Source: a bacterium
GTDB taxonomy: Bacteria; Sysuimicrobiota; Sysuimicrobiia; Sysuimicrobiales; Segetimicrobiaceae
Assembly (NCBI GenBank): GCA_035703895.1
Contig: DASSXJ010000085.1
Location: 1-46,945 of the forward strand
Direction of reading: 5' to 3'
Length of the DNA stretch: 46,945 nucleotides
The notes under the pieces were generated by a model. It searched no databases. It was not told the origin of the DNA and was given only the letters and a program-made list of their open reading frames with translations. A program made the position numbers and the translations under genes. Of this stretch, positions 6,874-17,828 are shown piece by piece (the first letter of the stretch is position 1; each line of letters starts with the position of its first letter).

Positions 6874-7983
6874 ATGCGCGTACAGTGCTCGCAAGAGCAC
6901 CTCTTACGCGAGGTCCAAACGGTAAGCCGTGCGATCTCGAGCCGGGCCAGTATGCCGATTCTTGGAAATCTTTTGCTGGAAGCAACAGACGGGCATCTCA
7001 AGATCGCGGCGACCGATCTCGAGCTCGGCATCGAGGCACAGATCACTGCAACGGTGGGTGAAGCCGGCAGCATCACCCTTCCCGCCCGCATTTTTGGGGA
7101 TATTGTCTCAAATCTCCCGGTCTCAACGATGACGTTGGATGTCAGTGAAGGCGACACGAAAGCACGGATTACCTGCGACACCATTAAGTTTGAGATCCTC
7201 GGTCTTCCTGCAGCTGATTTCCCGTTGATGCCGTCGAATAGTGGCGAGGTGGTCGCACGGATCGATGCCGGTGTGTTCCGTACAATGATCCGTCAAACAA
7301 GCTTTGCTGTGTCCACGGATGAAACGCGCCCATTCTTAACGGGAGTCTACCTCGTTTTGGAAGATGGTGACGGTCGGTTGGTAGCGACCGACGGCGGTCG
7401 ACTGGCGCTGCGAAAGGTTAAGTTGGTGGAGAGCTCGAGAGGCAAAATCGCGGCGATCGTTCCCAGCAAGACGATGGCCGAATTGGTGCGGGCCCTGGGG
7501 GGTGTCGATGGTGACGTCGCTATCGCATCGCATGAAAACCAGCTGATCTTTACCGCGGCCGGTCTGCGCTTTGTTTCACGGCTGATCGCCGGACAATTTC
7601 CTCCTTACGAAAAGGTGATCCCGGCAGAGTTCAAGCAGCGCATCAAGGTCGGGACCGAGCAGTTGCTTCGGGCGGTCCGTCGAGCCAGCATCACCGCCCG
7701 GGACTCCGCCAACGTTGTGCGGCTTGCCGCGGATGAAGGGACGCTGACCATCAGTTCGAACACGCCCGAAGTCGGCAAGGCGCAGGAAGATATCGAGGTC
7801 CGGGCGGAGGGGGAAGCGATCCAGGTCGCGTTCAACGCGAAGTTCCTTCTCGACGCGCTCGCGAATATGGACACCCCCGAGGTGTTCTTCGAACTGACCG
7901 GATCGCTCAGCCCCGGTGTGCTGCGGCCGGTGGATCACGTGGACTACCTCTACGTGCTTGCCCCCGTCAGGGTCTACGGATAG
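6874..7983 (+). CDS. dnaN: DNA polymerase III beta subunit (sliding clamp)
   Basis: 369 aa from ATG 6874 (MRVQCSQEHLLREVQTVSRA), three repeated clamp domains of about 120 aa. A GTG lies two codons earlier (6868), but AGGGAGGG (about 6857-6864) is 9 nt from the ATG and only 3 from the GTG, so the ATG is preferred. Family features: PILGNLLLEA early, LIAGQFPPYEKVIP in the third quarter, and the C-terminal LAPVRVYG close to the canonical clamp ending. It forms the dimeric ring that tethers the replicative polymerase and other peptide-clamp partners. Confidence 0.97.
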   Translation: MRVQCSQEHLLREVQTVSRAISSRASMPILGNLLLEATDGHLKIAATDLELGIEAQITATVGEAGSITLPARIFGDIVSNLPVSTMTLDVSEGDTKARITCDTIKFEILGLPAADFPLMPSNSGEVVARIDAGVFRTMIRQTSFAVSTDETRPFLTGVYLVLEDGDGRLVATDGGRLALRKVKLVESSRGKIAAIVPSKTMAELVRALGGVDGDVAIASHENQLIFTAAGLRFVSRLIAGQFPPYEKVIPAEFKQRIKVGTEQLLRAVRRASITARDSANVVRLAADEGTLTISSNTPEVGKAQEDIEVRAEGEAIQVAFNAKFLLDALANMDTPEVFFELTGSLSPGVLRPVDHVDYLYVLAPVRVYG

Positions 7984-8014
7984 CCGGCGGGACGAACGCG
8001 GCCCCGCGGATGTC

Positions 8015-8215
8015 GTGATCACGACGGCCGAGATTACCCTCGGCGATGCGTTGAAATGGGCGGGCATCGCGCCGACCGGAGGTCAGGCAAAACTCTTGAT
8101 TCGGGCCGGTCGCGTGGCGGTCAACGGGACCGTTGACCGCCGGCGGGGCCGCCGGCTCGTCCCGGGGGACCGGTTCGCGGTCTCTGGACGGGAGTACCGC
8201 GTTGTGGCTCGCTGA
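8015..8215 (+). CDS. S4-domain RNA-binding protein (YaaA/RlbA type)
   Basis: 66 aa, a single S4 fold: EITLGDALKWAGIAPTGGQA, then KLLIRAGRVAVNGTVDRRRGRRLVPGD. GTG 8015 is chosen because homology starts there; the frame is open further upstream but out of family context and overlapping dnaN. A gene of this type between dnaN and recF is standard in Gram-positives. It is thought to bind rRNA or ribosomal particles. It overlaps the recF start by 14 nt. Confidence 0.88.
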   Translation: MITTAEITLGDALKWAGIAPTGGQAKLLIRAGRVAVNGTVDRRRGRRLVPGDRFAVSGREYRVVAR

Positions 8216-9302
8216 GCTCCGGCTGCGCGATTTCCGAAACTACGCGGTGACGGATCTGACGTTCGGTCCCGGGGTCGCCTTCCTCGTTGGCTCGAACGCG
8301 CAGGGCAAGAGCAATCTCCTCGAAGCGATCTACACGGTGGCGTTGGGCCGAAGCCCGAGGGTTGGCCGTGACGTGGAAGTGATCCGGTTTGGCCAGGATC
8401 GCGCGTACGTCCGCGCCGGCGTGCAGGGGACCAGGGGGCAGACGATCGAGGTCGCGTTTGATCGGGCGAGCGGAGCGCGGCGCGTCAAGGTGAACGGGGT
8501 CTCGGCAACGCGCGGCCAGTTGCTGGGCCGGTGCGCTGTCGTCCTCGCGGGGTCGTTGGATGACGAGATGATTCGGGGGGCGCCCACCCACCGGCGGCGG
8601 GTCATGGATGCCGCGCTGGCGCAGGTCAGCCCGTCCTACTTTTTCGCGCTGACCCGGTATGCACGGGTGCTCCGGCAGCGGAACCAGTTGTTGCGGGCGT
8701 CGGCGGGCGCCGCGATTCTGGCGCCCTGGGATGATCAGTTGGTGGAGTTGGGGGCGATGCTGATCGGCCGGCGGCGGGCGTTCGTCGGCCGGCTCGCCGC
8801 ATGGGCGGCCGACCGTCACGCCCGATTGGGGGGCGGGGACGAGCGCCTCGAGATCTCGTATATCTGTGCGGTCGGCGACGACGAGGAGCGCGAGGCGTTG
8901 CGGCGCGCGCTGGAGGCCGGCCGAGCCGAGGATCTCCGGCGCGGAGTGACCCAGGCCGGTCCGCACCGGGATGACCTTCAGTTCACGATCAACGGGGTCG
9001 ACGTGCGAATGTTTGGCTCTCGGGGGCAGCACCACACCGTGGCGCTGAGCCTGCGGCTCGCCGAGGTGGACCTGCTGCGGGAAGAGTTGGGTGAGTGGCC
9101 CGTGGTGCTGCTCGACGACGTCATGGCACACCTCGACGCCTCGAGGCAGGCTCTGTTGCTTCGGGAAGTCGACGGCCCGCAGGTGTTGCTGACCCATACC
9201 GAGATTCCTTCGTGTGCGGATATCCCCATGCGTGTGCTGCGCGTCCGGTCCGGCGCCATCGCGGAGGACTCGAGTGTTTCGGCTCGGGGATCTGCTCTCT
9301 GA
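8202..9302 (+). CDS. recF: DNA repair and replication protein RecF
   Basis: 366 aa from TTG 8202 (LWLAELRLRDFRNYAVTDL), placed 7 nt after GGGAG (8190-8194); the frame is open further up but the homology is not. Walker A is GSNAQGKSN (about residues 31-39), the SMC-like signature region contains DDLQFTINGVDVRMFGSRGQ, and Walker B is VVLLDDVMAHLD near residue 305. It loads RecA at gaps through RecFOR. Its 3' end overlaps dciA by 29 nt. Confidence 0.96.
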   Translation: MWLAELRLRDFRNYAVTDLTFGPGVAFLVGSNAQGKSNLLEAIYTVALGRSPRVGRDVEVIRFGQDRAYVRAGVQGTRGQTIEVAFDRASGARRVKVNGVSATRGQLLGRCAVVLAGSLDDEMIRGAPTHRRRVMDAALAQVSPSYFFALTRYARVLRQRNQLLRASAGAAILAPWDDQLVELGAMLIGRRRAFVGRLAAWAADRHARLGGGDERLEISYICAVGDDEEREALRRALEAGRAEDLRRGVTQAGPHRDDLQFTINGVDVRMFGSRGQHHTVALSLRLAEVDLLREELGEWPVVLLDDVMAHLDASRQALLLREVDGPQVLLTHTEIPSCADIPMRVLRVRSGAIAEDSSVSARGSAL

Positions 9303-9603
9303 CGCCCTCCGATCGCTGGTGGGGCCTCGTCGGGCTTGGCAGGCGGGGGTCCTCGACGCGTGGCCCGAGGTCGTCGGCGAGCTGCATGCCCGTCATACGA
9401 GAGCGGCCGGCATCCGCGGGAACGCGCTGGTGGTGACGACGGATCTCCCCGCGCTGTCGTATGAACTCCGGCTGCGTCGGGATGCGCTGGTCGTAGCCCT
9501 CAACCGGAAAGTGGGGGGAGCGGCGATCCAGGATATCCAGGTCGTGATACGGCCGTCGGGGGAGTCCGACGCGGCGGATTCGACGGCCACGAGCGGCGGG
9601 TGA
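9274..9603 (+). CDS. dciA: DciA-like replicative helicase loader (DUF721)
   Basis: 109 aa from GTG 9274, which follows GGAGG by 6 nt inside the end of recF. The DUF721 core is visible: LGDLLSDALRSLVG, then WQAGVLDAWPEVVGE with the conserved W..VVG, HTRAAGIRGNALVVTTDLPALSYELR, and a final IQDIQVVIR strand. The family is the ancestral DnaB helicase loader, fitting its place in the dnaA-gyrA block. The C-terminal 15 residues are low-complexity. Confidence 0.87.
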   Translation: MFRLGDLLSDALRSLVGPRRAWQAGVLDAWPEVVGELHARHTRAAGIRGNALVVTTDLPALSYELRLRRDALVVALNRKVGGAAIQDIQVVIRPSGESDAADSTATSGG

Positions 9604-9609
9604 GGCGGC

Positions 9610-9873
9610 GTGTACGTACACCTTGGTGGAGATGTCGTGGTGCCTATCCAGGAGATTGTCGGCATTTTCGATTTCAGGCTGCTGCACGACAGCGAGGACA
9701 ACCGGAAGTTCATGGACACCGCCCGCCGGCAGGGGAGGATCCGGTCCGAGGTCCCCACGGAGGACACCAAGGCGGTGGTGGTCACGGCCACCGCGGTGTA
9801 CACGTCGGCGATCTCTTCGCTGACGCTTCAGAAGCGGGTGACCCACGTCCAGTGGGGGTTGAGCCAGGGGTAA
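9610..9873 (+). CDS. DUF370 / RemB-like regulatory protein
   Basis: 87 aa, start GTG 9610 just after the dciA stop with GAGGCGG as ribosome site. The pattern MYVHLGGDVVVPIQEIVGIF and the end VYTSAISSLTLQKR match the DUF370 family in its YaaB/RemB form, which in Bacillus also sits between recF and gyrB and affects matrix gene expression. The assignment rests on motif and context; the function in this organism is inferred. Confidence 0.85.
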   Translation: MYVHLGGDVVVPIQEIVGIFDFRLLHDSEDNRKFMDTARRQGRIRSEVPTEDTKAVVVTATAVYTSAISSLTLQKRVTHVQWGLSQG

Positions 9874-9882
9874 TCCGGGGGT

Positions 9883-9911
9883 TTGACCCGGGTGGTCAAT
9901 TTTGGTAATAT
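9883..9911 (+). promoter_or_regulatory. sigma-70-type promoter before gyrB
   Basis: TTGACC (9883-9888) and TAATAT (9906-9911) with a 17-nt spacer, in the 144-bp gap before gyrB. This is close to consensus. The leader of about 100 nt shows no clear riboswitch. Confidence 0.75.
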
Positions 9912-9978
9912 AAGTTGAAGGAACTTTCACGGCGTGGCGCCCGCCATGCCCTCTAAACCGAGTTGTGCCCTTTACTGA

Positions 9979-11934
<1,956 letters not shown>

Positions 11935-11938
11935 TACC

Positions 11939-14377
11939 GTGGCCGCCGAAGAAAGCATCATCACTCAGCCGATCGCGCAGGAGATGCGGACATCGTACCT
12001 GGACTATGCGATGTCCGTCATCGTCAGCCGCGCGCTGCCGGATGTTCGGGACGGGCTCAAGCCGGTCCAGCGCCGTATCCTCTACGGCGCCTCCGAGATG
12101 GGCCTGAGCCCCGATCGGCCCTACCGGAAGTGCGCGCGCGTCGTCGGCGATGTGATGGGCCGGTATCATCCGCACGGGGACGTCCCGATCTACGAGGCCC
12201 TCGTGCGGATGGCCCAGGAGTTTAGCTTCCGGTACCCGTTGATCGATGGCCAGGGCAACTTCGGCAGCGTCGACGGCGACCCGCCCGGGGCGATGCGCTA
12301 TACCGAGGCGCGTCTGTCCCGCATGGCGATGGAGCTCCTGGCCGATATCGACAAAGAGACCGTGCCCTTCACTCCCAACTTCGATCAGACCCTCGAGCAG
12401 CCGGTCGTCCTCCCGAGCCGGGTGCCCAACCTCCTGATGAACGGTGCCGCTGGGATCGCGGTGGGGATGGCGACGAATATCCCCCCCCACAACCTCGGCG
12501 AGCTGCTGGATGCGCTGATCGCGCTGATCGACAACCCCAAGCTCGAGGTGGAGGACCTCCTGAAGATCGTCAAAGGTCCGGACTTCCCGACCGGTGGCCT
12601 GATCCTCGGCCGGGAGGGGATCCGCCAGGCGTACTTGGAGGGACGGGGGAGCATCATCGTTCGCGCCAAGGCTGCGATGGAGGAGCTGCGGGGTGGGCGG
12701 GTCGCCATCATCGTGACCGAGATCCCGTATATGGTGAACAAGGCCTCGCTGATCGAGCGGATCGCGGAACTCGTGCGCGAGAAGAAGCTCAACGGGGTGA
12801 GCGATCTCCGCGACGAGAGCGACCGGCAGGGCATGCGGATTGTGATCGAGCTCCGCCGCGATGTGAACCCCCAGATCGTGCAAAATCAGCTCTTCAAGCA
12901 CACGCAGATGCAGACGACCTTCGGGGCGATCATGCTCTCTCTGGTCGACGGCGTCCCGCGGGTGCTCACCCTCAAGCAGATGCTCGCGTACTACTTGGAG
13001 CACCGCAAGGTCGTCGTCACCCGGCGGACGGAGTTCGAGCTCAAGAAGGCGAAGGCCCGCGCGCACATCCTCGAGGGCCTCAAGATCGCGCTCAAGTCGC
13101 TCGACGAGGTGATCGCGCTGATCCGCAAAGCCAAAGACGTCCCGGCCGCCCGGACAGGGTTGATGAAACAGTTCAAGCTGAGCGAGCTGCAGGCCGAGGC
13201 GATCTTGGAGATGCGGCTCCAGCGGTTGACGCAACTCGAGCGCGAGAAGCTCGACGAGGAATACAAGGCGCTGATCAAGGCGATCGCCTACTACGAGGAC
13301 GTGCTGCGCGACGAACGCAAGGTGTTCGCGATCGTCAAGACGGAGCTCCACGAGGTGAAGGAGCGGTTCGGGGACGCGCGGCGGACCCGGATCACCGGCA
13401 AGGATGCGGAGCTGGAAGAGGAGGATCTGATCCCCGACGCGGACATCGTCATCACCCTTACGCACAACGGGTATATCAAGCGGCTTCCGCTCGAGACCTA
13501 CCGGCGGCAGCACCGCGGCGGCCGCGGCGTCGTGGGGATGGGGACGAAGGAGGAGGACTACGTGGAGGTGGTGACCATCACCACGAACCACGCGTTCGTG
13601 CTCTTCTTCAGCAACCGCGGGAAAGTGTACCGGGTCAAGGCGTACGAAGTGCCGGAGGCCGGCCGAACGGCCAAGGGCACGAGTCTGATCAACCTCATCA
13701 ACGTCGCCCAGGGCGAGCGGGTCAACGCGATCATCCCGATCCGGTCCTTCGAGGACGCCGGCTTCCTGTTCTTCGCGACCAAGAAGGGCTTCGTGAAGAA
13801 GACGGGGTTGATGGAGTTCATCAATGCAAAGCGCGCGGGCATCGTCGCGATCTCCCTGGATAAGGACGACGAGCTCGTCGCCGTGCGATTCACCGACGGG
13901 AAGGAAGAGATCATTCTGGCCACCCGGCGCGGGCAGGCGATCCGCTTCAAAGAAGCCAACGTGCGCGAAATGGGGCGCGCGGCCCGCGGTGTCATCGGGA
14001 TCGCGCTGCGCAAGGACGACGCCGTCGTGGGCATGGCGATCAGCGGCGAGGGAGGATATCTCCTTGTGGCGACCGAGCTCGGGCTCGGGAAGCGGACGCT
14101 GCTGAGCCAGTACCGCCTGCAGCGCCGCGGCGGCTCAGGCGTGCGAAGCATCCGCCTGACCCCGCGCACGGGCGGCGTCGCCGCGATCCGGGCGGTCAAC
14201 GATCAGGACGAACTGCTGGTCATCACCGCGCAGGGGATCGTGAACCGCCTCCTGGTCAAGGATATCTCAGCCCAGGGCCGGGAGGCGCAGGGCGTCCGGC
14301 TCCAGCGGCTCGACGAGGGCGATCGCGTGTCGGCGATGGCGCCGATCGTCGTCTCCGACGACACGGCCGACGCGTAG
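11939..14377 (+). CDS. gyrA: DNA gyrase subunit A
   Basis: 812 aa from GTG 11939. The catalytic Tyr is Y121 in [12 protein letters not shown]. The GyrA box is Q524-HRGGRG530, a variant of QRRGGKG, so it is gyrase rather than topoisomerase IV; six beta-pinwheel blades fill residues about 505-800. The quinolone-determining region reads [17 protein letters not shown]: the positions of E. coli S83, A84 and D87 hold V82, P83 and E86. Four nucleotides after gyrB, hence one operon. Confidence 0.98.
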   Translation: MAAEESIITQPIAQEMRTSYLDYAMSVIVSRALPDVRDGLKPVQRRILYGASEMGLSPDRPYRKCARVVGDVMGRYHPHGDVPIYEALVRMAQEFSFRYPLIDGQGNFGSVDGDPPGAMRYTEARLSRMAMELLADIDKETVPFTPNFDQTLEQPVVLPSRVPNLLMNGAAGIAVGMATNIPPHNLGELLDALIALIDNPKLEVEDLLKIVKGPDFPTGGLILGREGIRQAYLEGRGSIIVRAKAAMEELRGGRVAIIVTEIPYMVNKASLIERIAELVREKKLNGVSDLRDESDRQGMRIVIELRRDVNPQIVQNQLFKHTQMQTTFGAIMLSLVDGVPRVLTLKQMLAYYLEHRKVVVTRRTEFELKKAKARAHILEGLKIALKSLDEVIALIRKAKDVPAARTGLMKQFKLSELQAEAILEMRLQRLTQLEREKLDEEYKALIKAIAYYEDVLRDERKVFAIVKTELHEVKERFGDARRTRITGKDAELEEEDLIPDADIVITLTHNGYIKRLPLETYRRQHRGGRGVVGMGTKEEDYVEVVTITTNHAFVLFFSNRGKVYRVKAYEVPEAGRTAKGTSLINLINVAQGERVNAIIPIRSFEDAGFLFFATKKGFVKKTGLMEFINAKRAGIVAISLDKDDELVAVRFTDGKEEIILATRRGQAIRFKEANVREMGRAARGVIGIALRKDDAVVGMAISGEGGYLLVATELGLGKRTLLSQYRLQRRGGSGVRSIRLTPRTGGVAAIRAVNDQDELLVITAQGIVNRLLVKDISAQGREAQGVRLQRLDEGDRVSAMAPIVVSDDTADA

Positions 14378-14391
14378 GGGGGCCGGCGGGG

Positions 14392-14802
14392 TCAGGCCCA
14401 GACGGCCAGGATGAGGCCCATGAGCACCAGCGCCACGCCCTGATAGCCGTTGACCAGCCAGTACAGCTTGACCGGCCGGCCTTCGAAGATGAATCCCCCC
14501 GCGCTCGTCGTCAGCACGAACCCGATCCACATCGTCAGCGCGACCTTCACGCCGCCGATCGCCGTCATCGCGTTCGCCCACCGCAGGACGTGGGCGAGGA
14601 CAAACGACAGTACCAGCGCGGCGACGAACATCATCGAGTAAGCCTGCGGCATCGCCCCCGTCTGGAGATCCTCCGGCTTCTTGCCGATCAACTGCATCCA
14701 CACGTTCCCGAACACCGGCGGCGCGTACCAAATCGCTCCGAGGATCATGGACACGAGCGCCGCGACAACGACCGCGACGTAATTGATGTGGACCTGCGGC
14801 AA
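14392..14802 (-). CDS. DUF1761 family membrane protein
   Basis: 136 aa with four predicted membrane helices (about residues 6-28, 52-75, 82-104, 110-135). The DUF1761 features are the early ILGAIWYAPPVFGNVWM and the later WIGFVLTTSAGGFIFEGRP. The start is set at TTG 14802 because GGAGG lies 8 nt before it; a GTG at 14823 is upstream of that ribosome site. Function unknown. It converges on gyrA with a 14-nt gap and no evident terminator. Confidence 0.8.
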   Translation of the reverse strand: MPQVHINYVAVVVAALVSMILGAIWYAPPVFGNVWMQLIGKKPEDLQTGAMPQAYSMMFVAALVLSFVLAHVLRWANAMTAIGGVKVALTMWIGFVLTTSAGGFIFEGRPVKLYWLVNGYQGVALVLMGLILAVWA

Positions 14803-15014
14803 GGCACTCACCTCCGCTGGCACGGCTTCACCAGGAATGTGTGTTTCCCTGCCGGTGCGACGCGCCCACGTCCGGCGTGTGATCGCACGGAGCAGGGACG
14901 GTCCTTGCCGCCCGGCGAACGTAGGAGGGCGGAATGCGCGCCGGGCCGAATCTCTCCATACGCGGACGGGCGAGGCTCTCGACGCGAACGGTGAGCCGGA
15001 GGAGGAGCAACGCG

Positions 15015-15500
15015 ATGGATGCCGCGGTGCAGGCGCTCGTAGCCCACCTCGATGAGATGTGGGAGGGACTCCTGCGGGATGTGGCCGGGGCGGACGACAC
15101 CCGCTTTCACTGGACGCCGGGTGCGGAGTTCAACTCCGTGGCGATCCTCCTGCGTCATCTCGCCGGCAGTGAGCGCTATTGGATCGGCGAAGCGATAGGC
15201 GGGATTCCCAGCCAGCGGGCGCGTGAACAGGAGTTCCTGCATGATCAGCCGCGGCGGGCGGACGTCCTGCACGCGGTCGACGTGGCGCGGCGACTGACGC
15301 GCCAGGTCCTCGCGCCCCTCTCGATGGCCGCTCTCGAGGCGGAGACCGCGCCATCGGTCACGACGGGCACGCCGCCCCGCCGCCCGACCAAGTTGTGGTC
15401 GCTGCTGCACTACATCGAACACCTAGGGTATCATCGCGGGCAGGCGTTGCTCTTGCTCAAACTTGCGCGGACGGCTCCTCGCGAGGCTGCGTCCCGCTGA
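15015..15500 (+). CDS. DinB-like metal-binding four-helix protein (DUF1572/DUF664 type)
   Basis: 161 aa from ATG 15015, preceded by GGAGGAGGAG. The helical bundle carries the DinB histidine pattern: ILLRHLAGSERYW (first His), and HYIEHLGYHRGQALLLL near the C-terminus (further His). Family members bind a metal through three His; some are mycothiol- or bacillithiol-dependent transferases. Which one applies cannot be told. The 211 bp before it hold only divergent leader sequence. Confidence 0.83.
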   Translation: MDAAVQALVAHLDEMWEGLLRDVAGADDTRFHWTPGAEFNSVAILLRHLAGSERYWIGEAIGGIPSQRAREQEFLHDQPRRADVLHAVDVARRLTRQVLAPLSMAALEAETAPSVTTGTPPRRPTKLWSLLHYIEHLGYHRGQALLLLKLARTAPREAASR

Positions 15501-15513
15501 TCGAGGTTCCACC

Positions 15514-15933
15514 ATGTACTGGAATGAGTGCCTGAAGACCCACGCTCGGCTGCGGAAGATCATCGGGGCCCTGGGGTTCACACACGTCGACCCGTCCCGG
15601 ATCTTCTGTGTCCGCGGATACGGCTCGACCTCGGAGGCGTGGGCTCGGATCTGGGGGCTGCCGACCCTCTGGCAGCAGGTGCTCGGCACACGACCCGCGT
15701 ATGTCGTCGAGATCATCGAACCTGAGTTCAGCCGCCTGCCGCCGGGCGAACAGGATCGGGTCCTGATCCACGAGTTGCTCCACATCCCCCGCACGTTTAG
15801 CGGTGCGATCCGGCCACACCGGTCGCCCAGCTTCCGGATCAACCGCAGGACGGTCGAGCGCTTCTACCAGCGCTTTATCGCCAACAGCCGGAAGCACGCG
15901 CCACGCCGCCGCCGTTCATCCCATCGGAGGTAG
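15514..15933 (+). CDS. putative zinc metallopeptidase (HExxH)
   Basis: 139 aa. The HELLHIPRTFSG stretch at about residue 88 gives a HExxH zinc site, and a further His (PHRSP) follows about 15 residues on. The N-terminal WARIWGLPTLWQQVLGTRPAYVVEII resembles the small putative metallopeptidase domain family. ATG 15514 is chosen for GAGG 7 nt upstream, 13 nt after the DinB-like stop, so the two are probably one transcript. No signal peptide. The C-terminus is very basic (RRRRSSHRR), which may mean nucleic-acid contact. Confidence 0.78.
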   Translation: MYWNECLKTHARLRKIIGALGFTHVDPSRIFCVRGYGSTSEAWARIWGLPTLWQQVLGTRPAYVVEIIEPEFSRLPPGEQDRVLIHELLHIPRTFSGAIRPHRSPSFRINRRTVERFYQRFIANSRKHAPRRRRSSHRR

Positions 15934-15963
15934 CCCCGGCTACCGGAAGGCGACACGGCGTGG

Positions 15964-15986
15964 AGCGCCCGACCCTTTAGGGCGCT
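15964..15986 (+). terminator. 7-bp hairpin before tatA
   Basis: AGCGCCC (15964-15970) pairs with GGGCGCT (15980-15986) across a 9-nt loop. No U-run follows, so intrinsic termination is doubtful. A TAGAAT hexamer (15999-16004) just downstream may be the -10 for tatA. Confidence 0.35.
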
Positions 15987-16027
15987 GCCCACGTAGTGTA
16001 GAATGGTGATTCCGGAGGACGTGAGAG

Positions 16028-16411
16028 ATGTTCGACAACCCTGAGAAGCTGTTCATCATCCTCATCATCGCGTTGTTTATCTTTGGTCCGCAGAAGCTCA
16101 TCGGGCTCGGCGGAGCCATGGGCCGGGCGATCAGGGATTTTCGGAGCGCGGTTCGCGACGCCCAGGAGCAGTTCAGCACGGCGGTCGAAGAGGTGCACAA
16201 GACGGAAGACACGTTCTCGTCGACCGAGCCGGCGGCGCTCCCTGCGCCCGAACCGGTCACCCCGACGTTCCCGATGATCGGGGGTGCGGCTCCGGCGACG
16301 GCCGCCGCCGACTCCTCCACCTCGGGCGACCTCGATCTCGAGGGCCCTCACTCGCTCGCATCTGAGCCGTCCTCGCAGGCCGTGCTGGAGTCCCTCCAGC
16401 GAAAGGAATAA
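16028..16411 (+). CDS. tatA: TatA/TatB-like twin-arginine translocase subunit
   Basis: 127 aa. One N-terminal membrane helix (LFIILIIALFIFGPQKL) with the FGP hinge, then the amphipathic helix GGAMGRAIRDFRSAVRDAQ, as in TatA/TatB, followed by a long disordered Ala/Pro/Thr tail. GGAGG stands 9-13 nt before the ATG. It would form the Tat pore for folded proteins. No tatC is in this window, so it acts with components encoded elsewhere. Confidence 0.9.
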   Translation: MFDNPEKLFIILIIALFIFGPQKLIGLGGAMGRAIRDFRSAVRDAQEQFSTAVEEVHKTEDTFSSTEPAALPAPEPVTPTFPMIGGAAPATAAADSSTSGDLDLEGPHSLASEPSSQAVLESLQRKE

Positions 16412-16459
16412 CCACCGCCTCGGGTGTCTGTGCGATGACCGGGCACGGGTGATCGCCCG

Positions 16460-17095
16460 GTGATCCGCGTCTATCTGGTGCGTCACGGCCAGACCCTATG
16501 GAACGCCGAGGGGCGCTGTCAGGGCCGGATGAACATCGAACTGAGTCCCCTCGGGAGATCTCAGGCCGCGCGCCTGGCCGGTGTCCTTGCCGCCGTGCCG
16601 CTCGCGGCGATCTACAGCAGCCCGCTCATCCGCGCGTGGGACACGGCCCTGGCGATCGCTGCGCCCCACCGGCTCCCCGTCGTCCCGGTGGCAGATCTCC
16701 ATGAGATCGACTTGGGGGTGTGGGAGGGCTTGACCGAGGGGGAGATCACCCAGCGCTTTGGCGACGTCGTCGCCCGCCGCCGCCGCGATCCCGAGCACGT
16801 CGTGCCTCTCGAGGGCGAGTCGCTGCACGAGGTGCAGGCGCGAGCGCTGCGGGCGGTGGAGGAGATCCTCGCCCGGCACGACGATGCGACCATCGCGGTG
16901 GTGGCCCACGGGGCGGTGAACAAGATGGTGCTGCTCTCGGCCCTCGATGCCCCGCTGAGTTCGTACTGGCGGATCCGCCAAGACAACGCTGGGATCAGCA
17001 TCGTGGATGTGTATGGCATTCACAGGGTCGTGCGAGTGATGAACGAGACGGCGCACCTGGCGGATATTGGAGAAGAGCGCGCCGCCGCCGAGTAG
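16460..17095 (+). CDS. histidine phosphatase family protein (phosphoglycerate mutase-like)
   Basis: 211 aa. The catalytic LVRHGQTLWNAEGRCQG lies at residues 6-22 (His 9), SPLIRAWDTA gives the second Arg, E is in DLGVWEGLTEGE, and VVAHGAVNKM holds the second catalytic His. The arrangement suits an alpha-ribazole phosphatase or broad phosphatase as well as a mutase; the substrate is unknown. The start is GTG 16460 with no strong ribosome site. Confidence 0.9.
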   Translation: MIRVYLVRHGQTLWNAEGRCQGRMNIELSPLGRSQAARLAGVLAAVPLAAIYSSPLIRAWDTALAIAAPHRLPVVPVADLHEIDLGVWEGLTEGEITQRFGDVVARRRRDPEHVVPLEGESLHEVQARALRAVEEILARHDDATIAVVAHGAVNKMVLLSALDAPLSSYWRIRQDNAGISIVDVYGIHRVVRVMNETAHLADIGEERAAAE

Positions 17096-17110
17096 CGGGC
17101 GCAGCCCCGG

Positions 17111-17689
17111 CTACTTCGTGAAGATCGGCAGGGTCCCGAGCGAGATGAGGTTGGGGTTCTCGTACCCGCCCTCTTCGAGCAGCACCGTGGCGCGGGCGAT
17201 GACCTGGGCGCCGACCTGAGTCAGCAAGTCCTCGGTGGCTCGCAGGCTGCCTCCGGTGCTCACGACATCATCGACGACGACGACCCGGCTCCCGTGCAGC
17301 CGGTCGGCTTCGGGCCCATCGAGGACGAGCGTCTGCGGGGCTGCGGTCGTGATCGACTTCACCGTGACGGTCAGCGGCCGCTTCATATAGCCCTTCACGC
17401 TCTTCCGCAGCACGATGTAGGGCCGGTACCGGCCGGTGATGGGGTCGGAGAGGTAGGTGGCGACCATGTGGACGAGCGGCAGGGCTTTCGCTTCGATTGA
17501 GACGACGTAGTCAAATTCCATGGGCTGGAGCCGGGCGGAGATGGCTCGGGCGCAGGCGTTGGTCAGCTCCACATCTCCCCAGAGCACGAATGCCGCGATC
17601 CACAGCGAATCCGAGATCGGCACGACGGGAAGCCGCCGGCGGAGTCCGGCCACCTCGATCTCAAAGTACTCCTGACCCTCGTATTTCAT
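17111..17689 (-). CDS. purine/pyrimidine-type phosphoribosyltransferase
   Basis: 192 aa from ATG 17689, which has GGAGG 6 nt upstream; an ATG two codons earlier abuts the ribosome site. The PRPP-binding loop RVVVVDDVVSTGGSLRA (about residues 136-152) is diagnostic, and EFDYVVSIEAKALPLVHMVA is the region before the hood. It resembles adenine phosphoribosyltransferase (Apt) or the PRTase-type regulators; the exact base is unclear. It is convergent with the phosphatase gene and divergent from aroE. Confidence 0.86.
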   Translation of the reverse strand: MKYEGQEYFEIEVAGLRRRLPVVPISDSLWIAAFVLWGDVELTNACARAISARLQPMEFDYVVSIEAKALPLVHMVATYLSDPITGRYRPYIVLRKSVKGYMKRPLTVTVKSITTAAPQTLVLDGPEADRLHGSRVVVVDDVVSTGGSLRATEDLLTQVGAQVIARATVLLEEGGYENPNLISLGTLPIFTK

Positions 17690-17728
17690 CCGCATCCTCC
17701 GCCCGGTGGGGCATCTCGGCCATCTGAC

Positions 17729-17757
17729 ATTCTGGCACGGGGGCCGACACCTGTCCA
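17729..17757 (-). promoter_or_regulatory. promoter of the phosphoribosyltransferase gene
   Basis: On the minus strand TGGACA (17752-17757) and CAGAAT (17729-17734) have a 17-nt spacer and lie 40 nt before the ATG. The -10 is moderate. Confidence 0.5.
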
Positions 17758-17769
17758 GCCCGGCCCGGC

Positions 17770-17799
17770 TTGTGCTGCCGGCGGGTCGTTCCCTATAAT
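17770..17799 (+). promoter_or_regulatory. promoter of the aro operon with perfect TATAAT
   Basis: TATAAT (17794-17799) with TTGTGC (17770-17775) 18 nt upstream. Transcription would start near 17806. This excludes the TTG at 17799 as a used start codon for aroE. Confidence 0.6.
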
Positions 17800-17828
17800 T
17801 GGGGGGACGTGCGGAGGCGAATACGGGG

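Noticed and set aside
6821-6874. Possible dnaN promoter in the AT tract
   Set aside because: No hexamer pair with acceptable spacing; the AT tract fits the unwinding element better.
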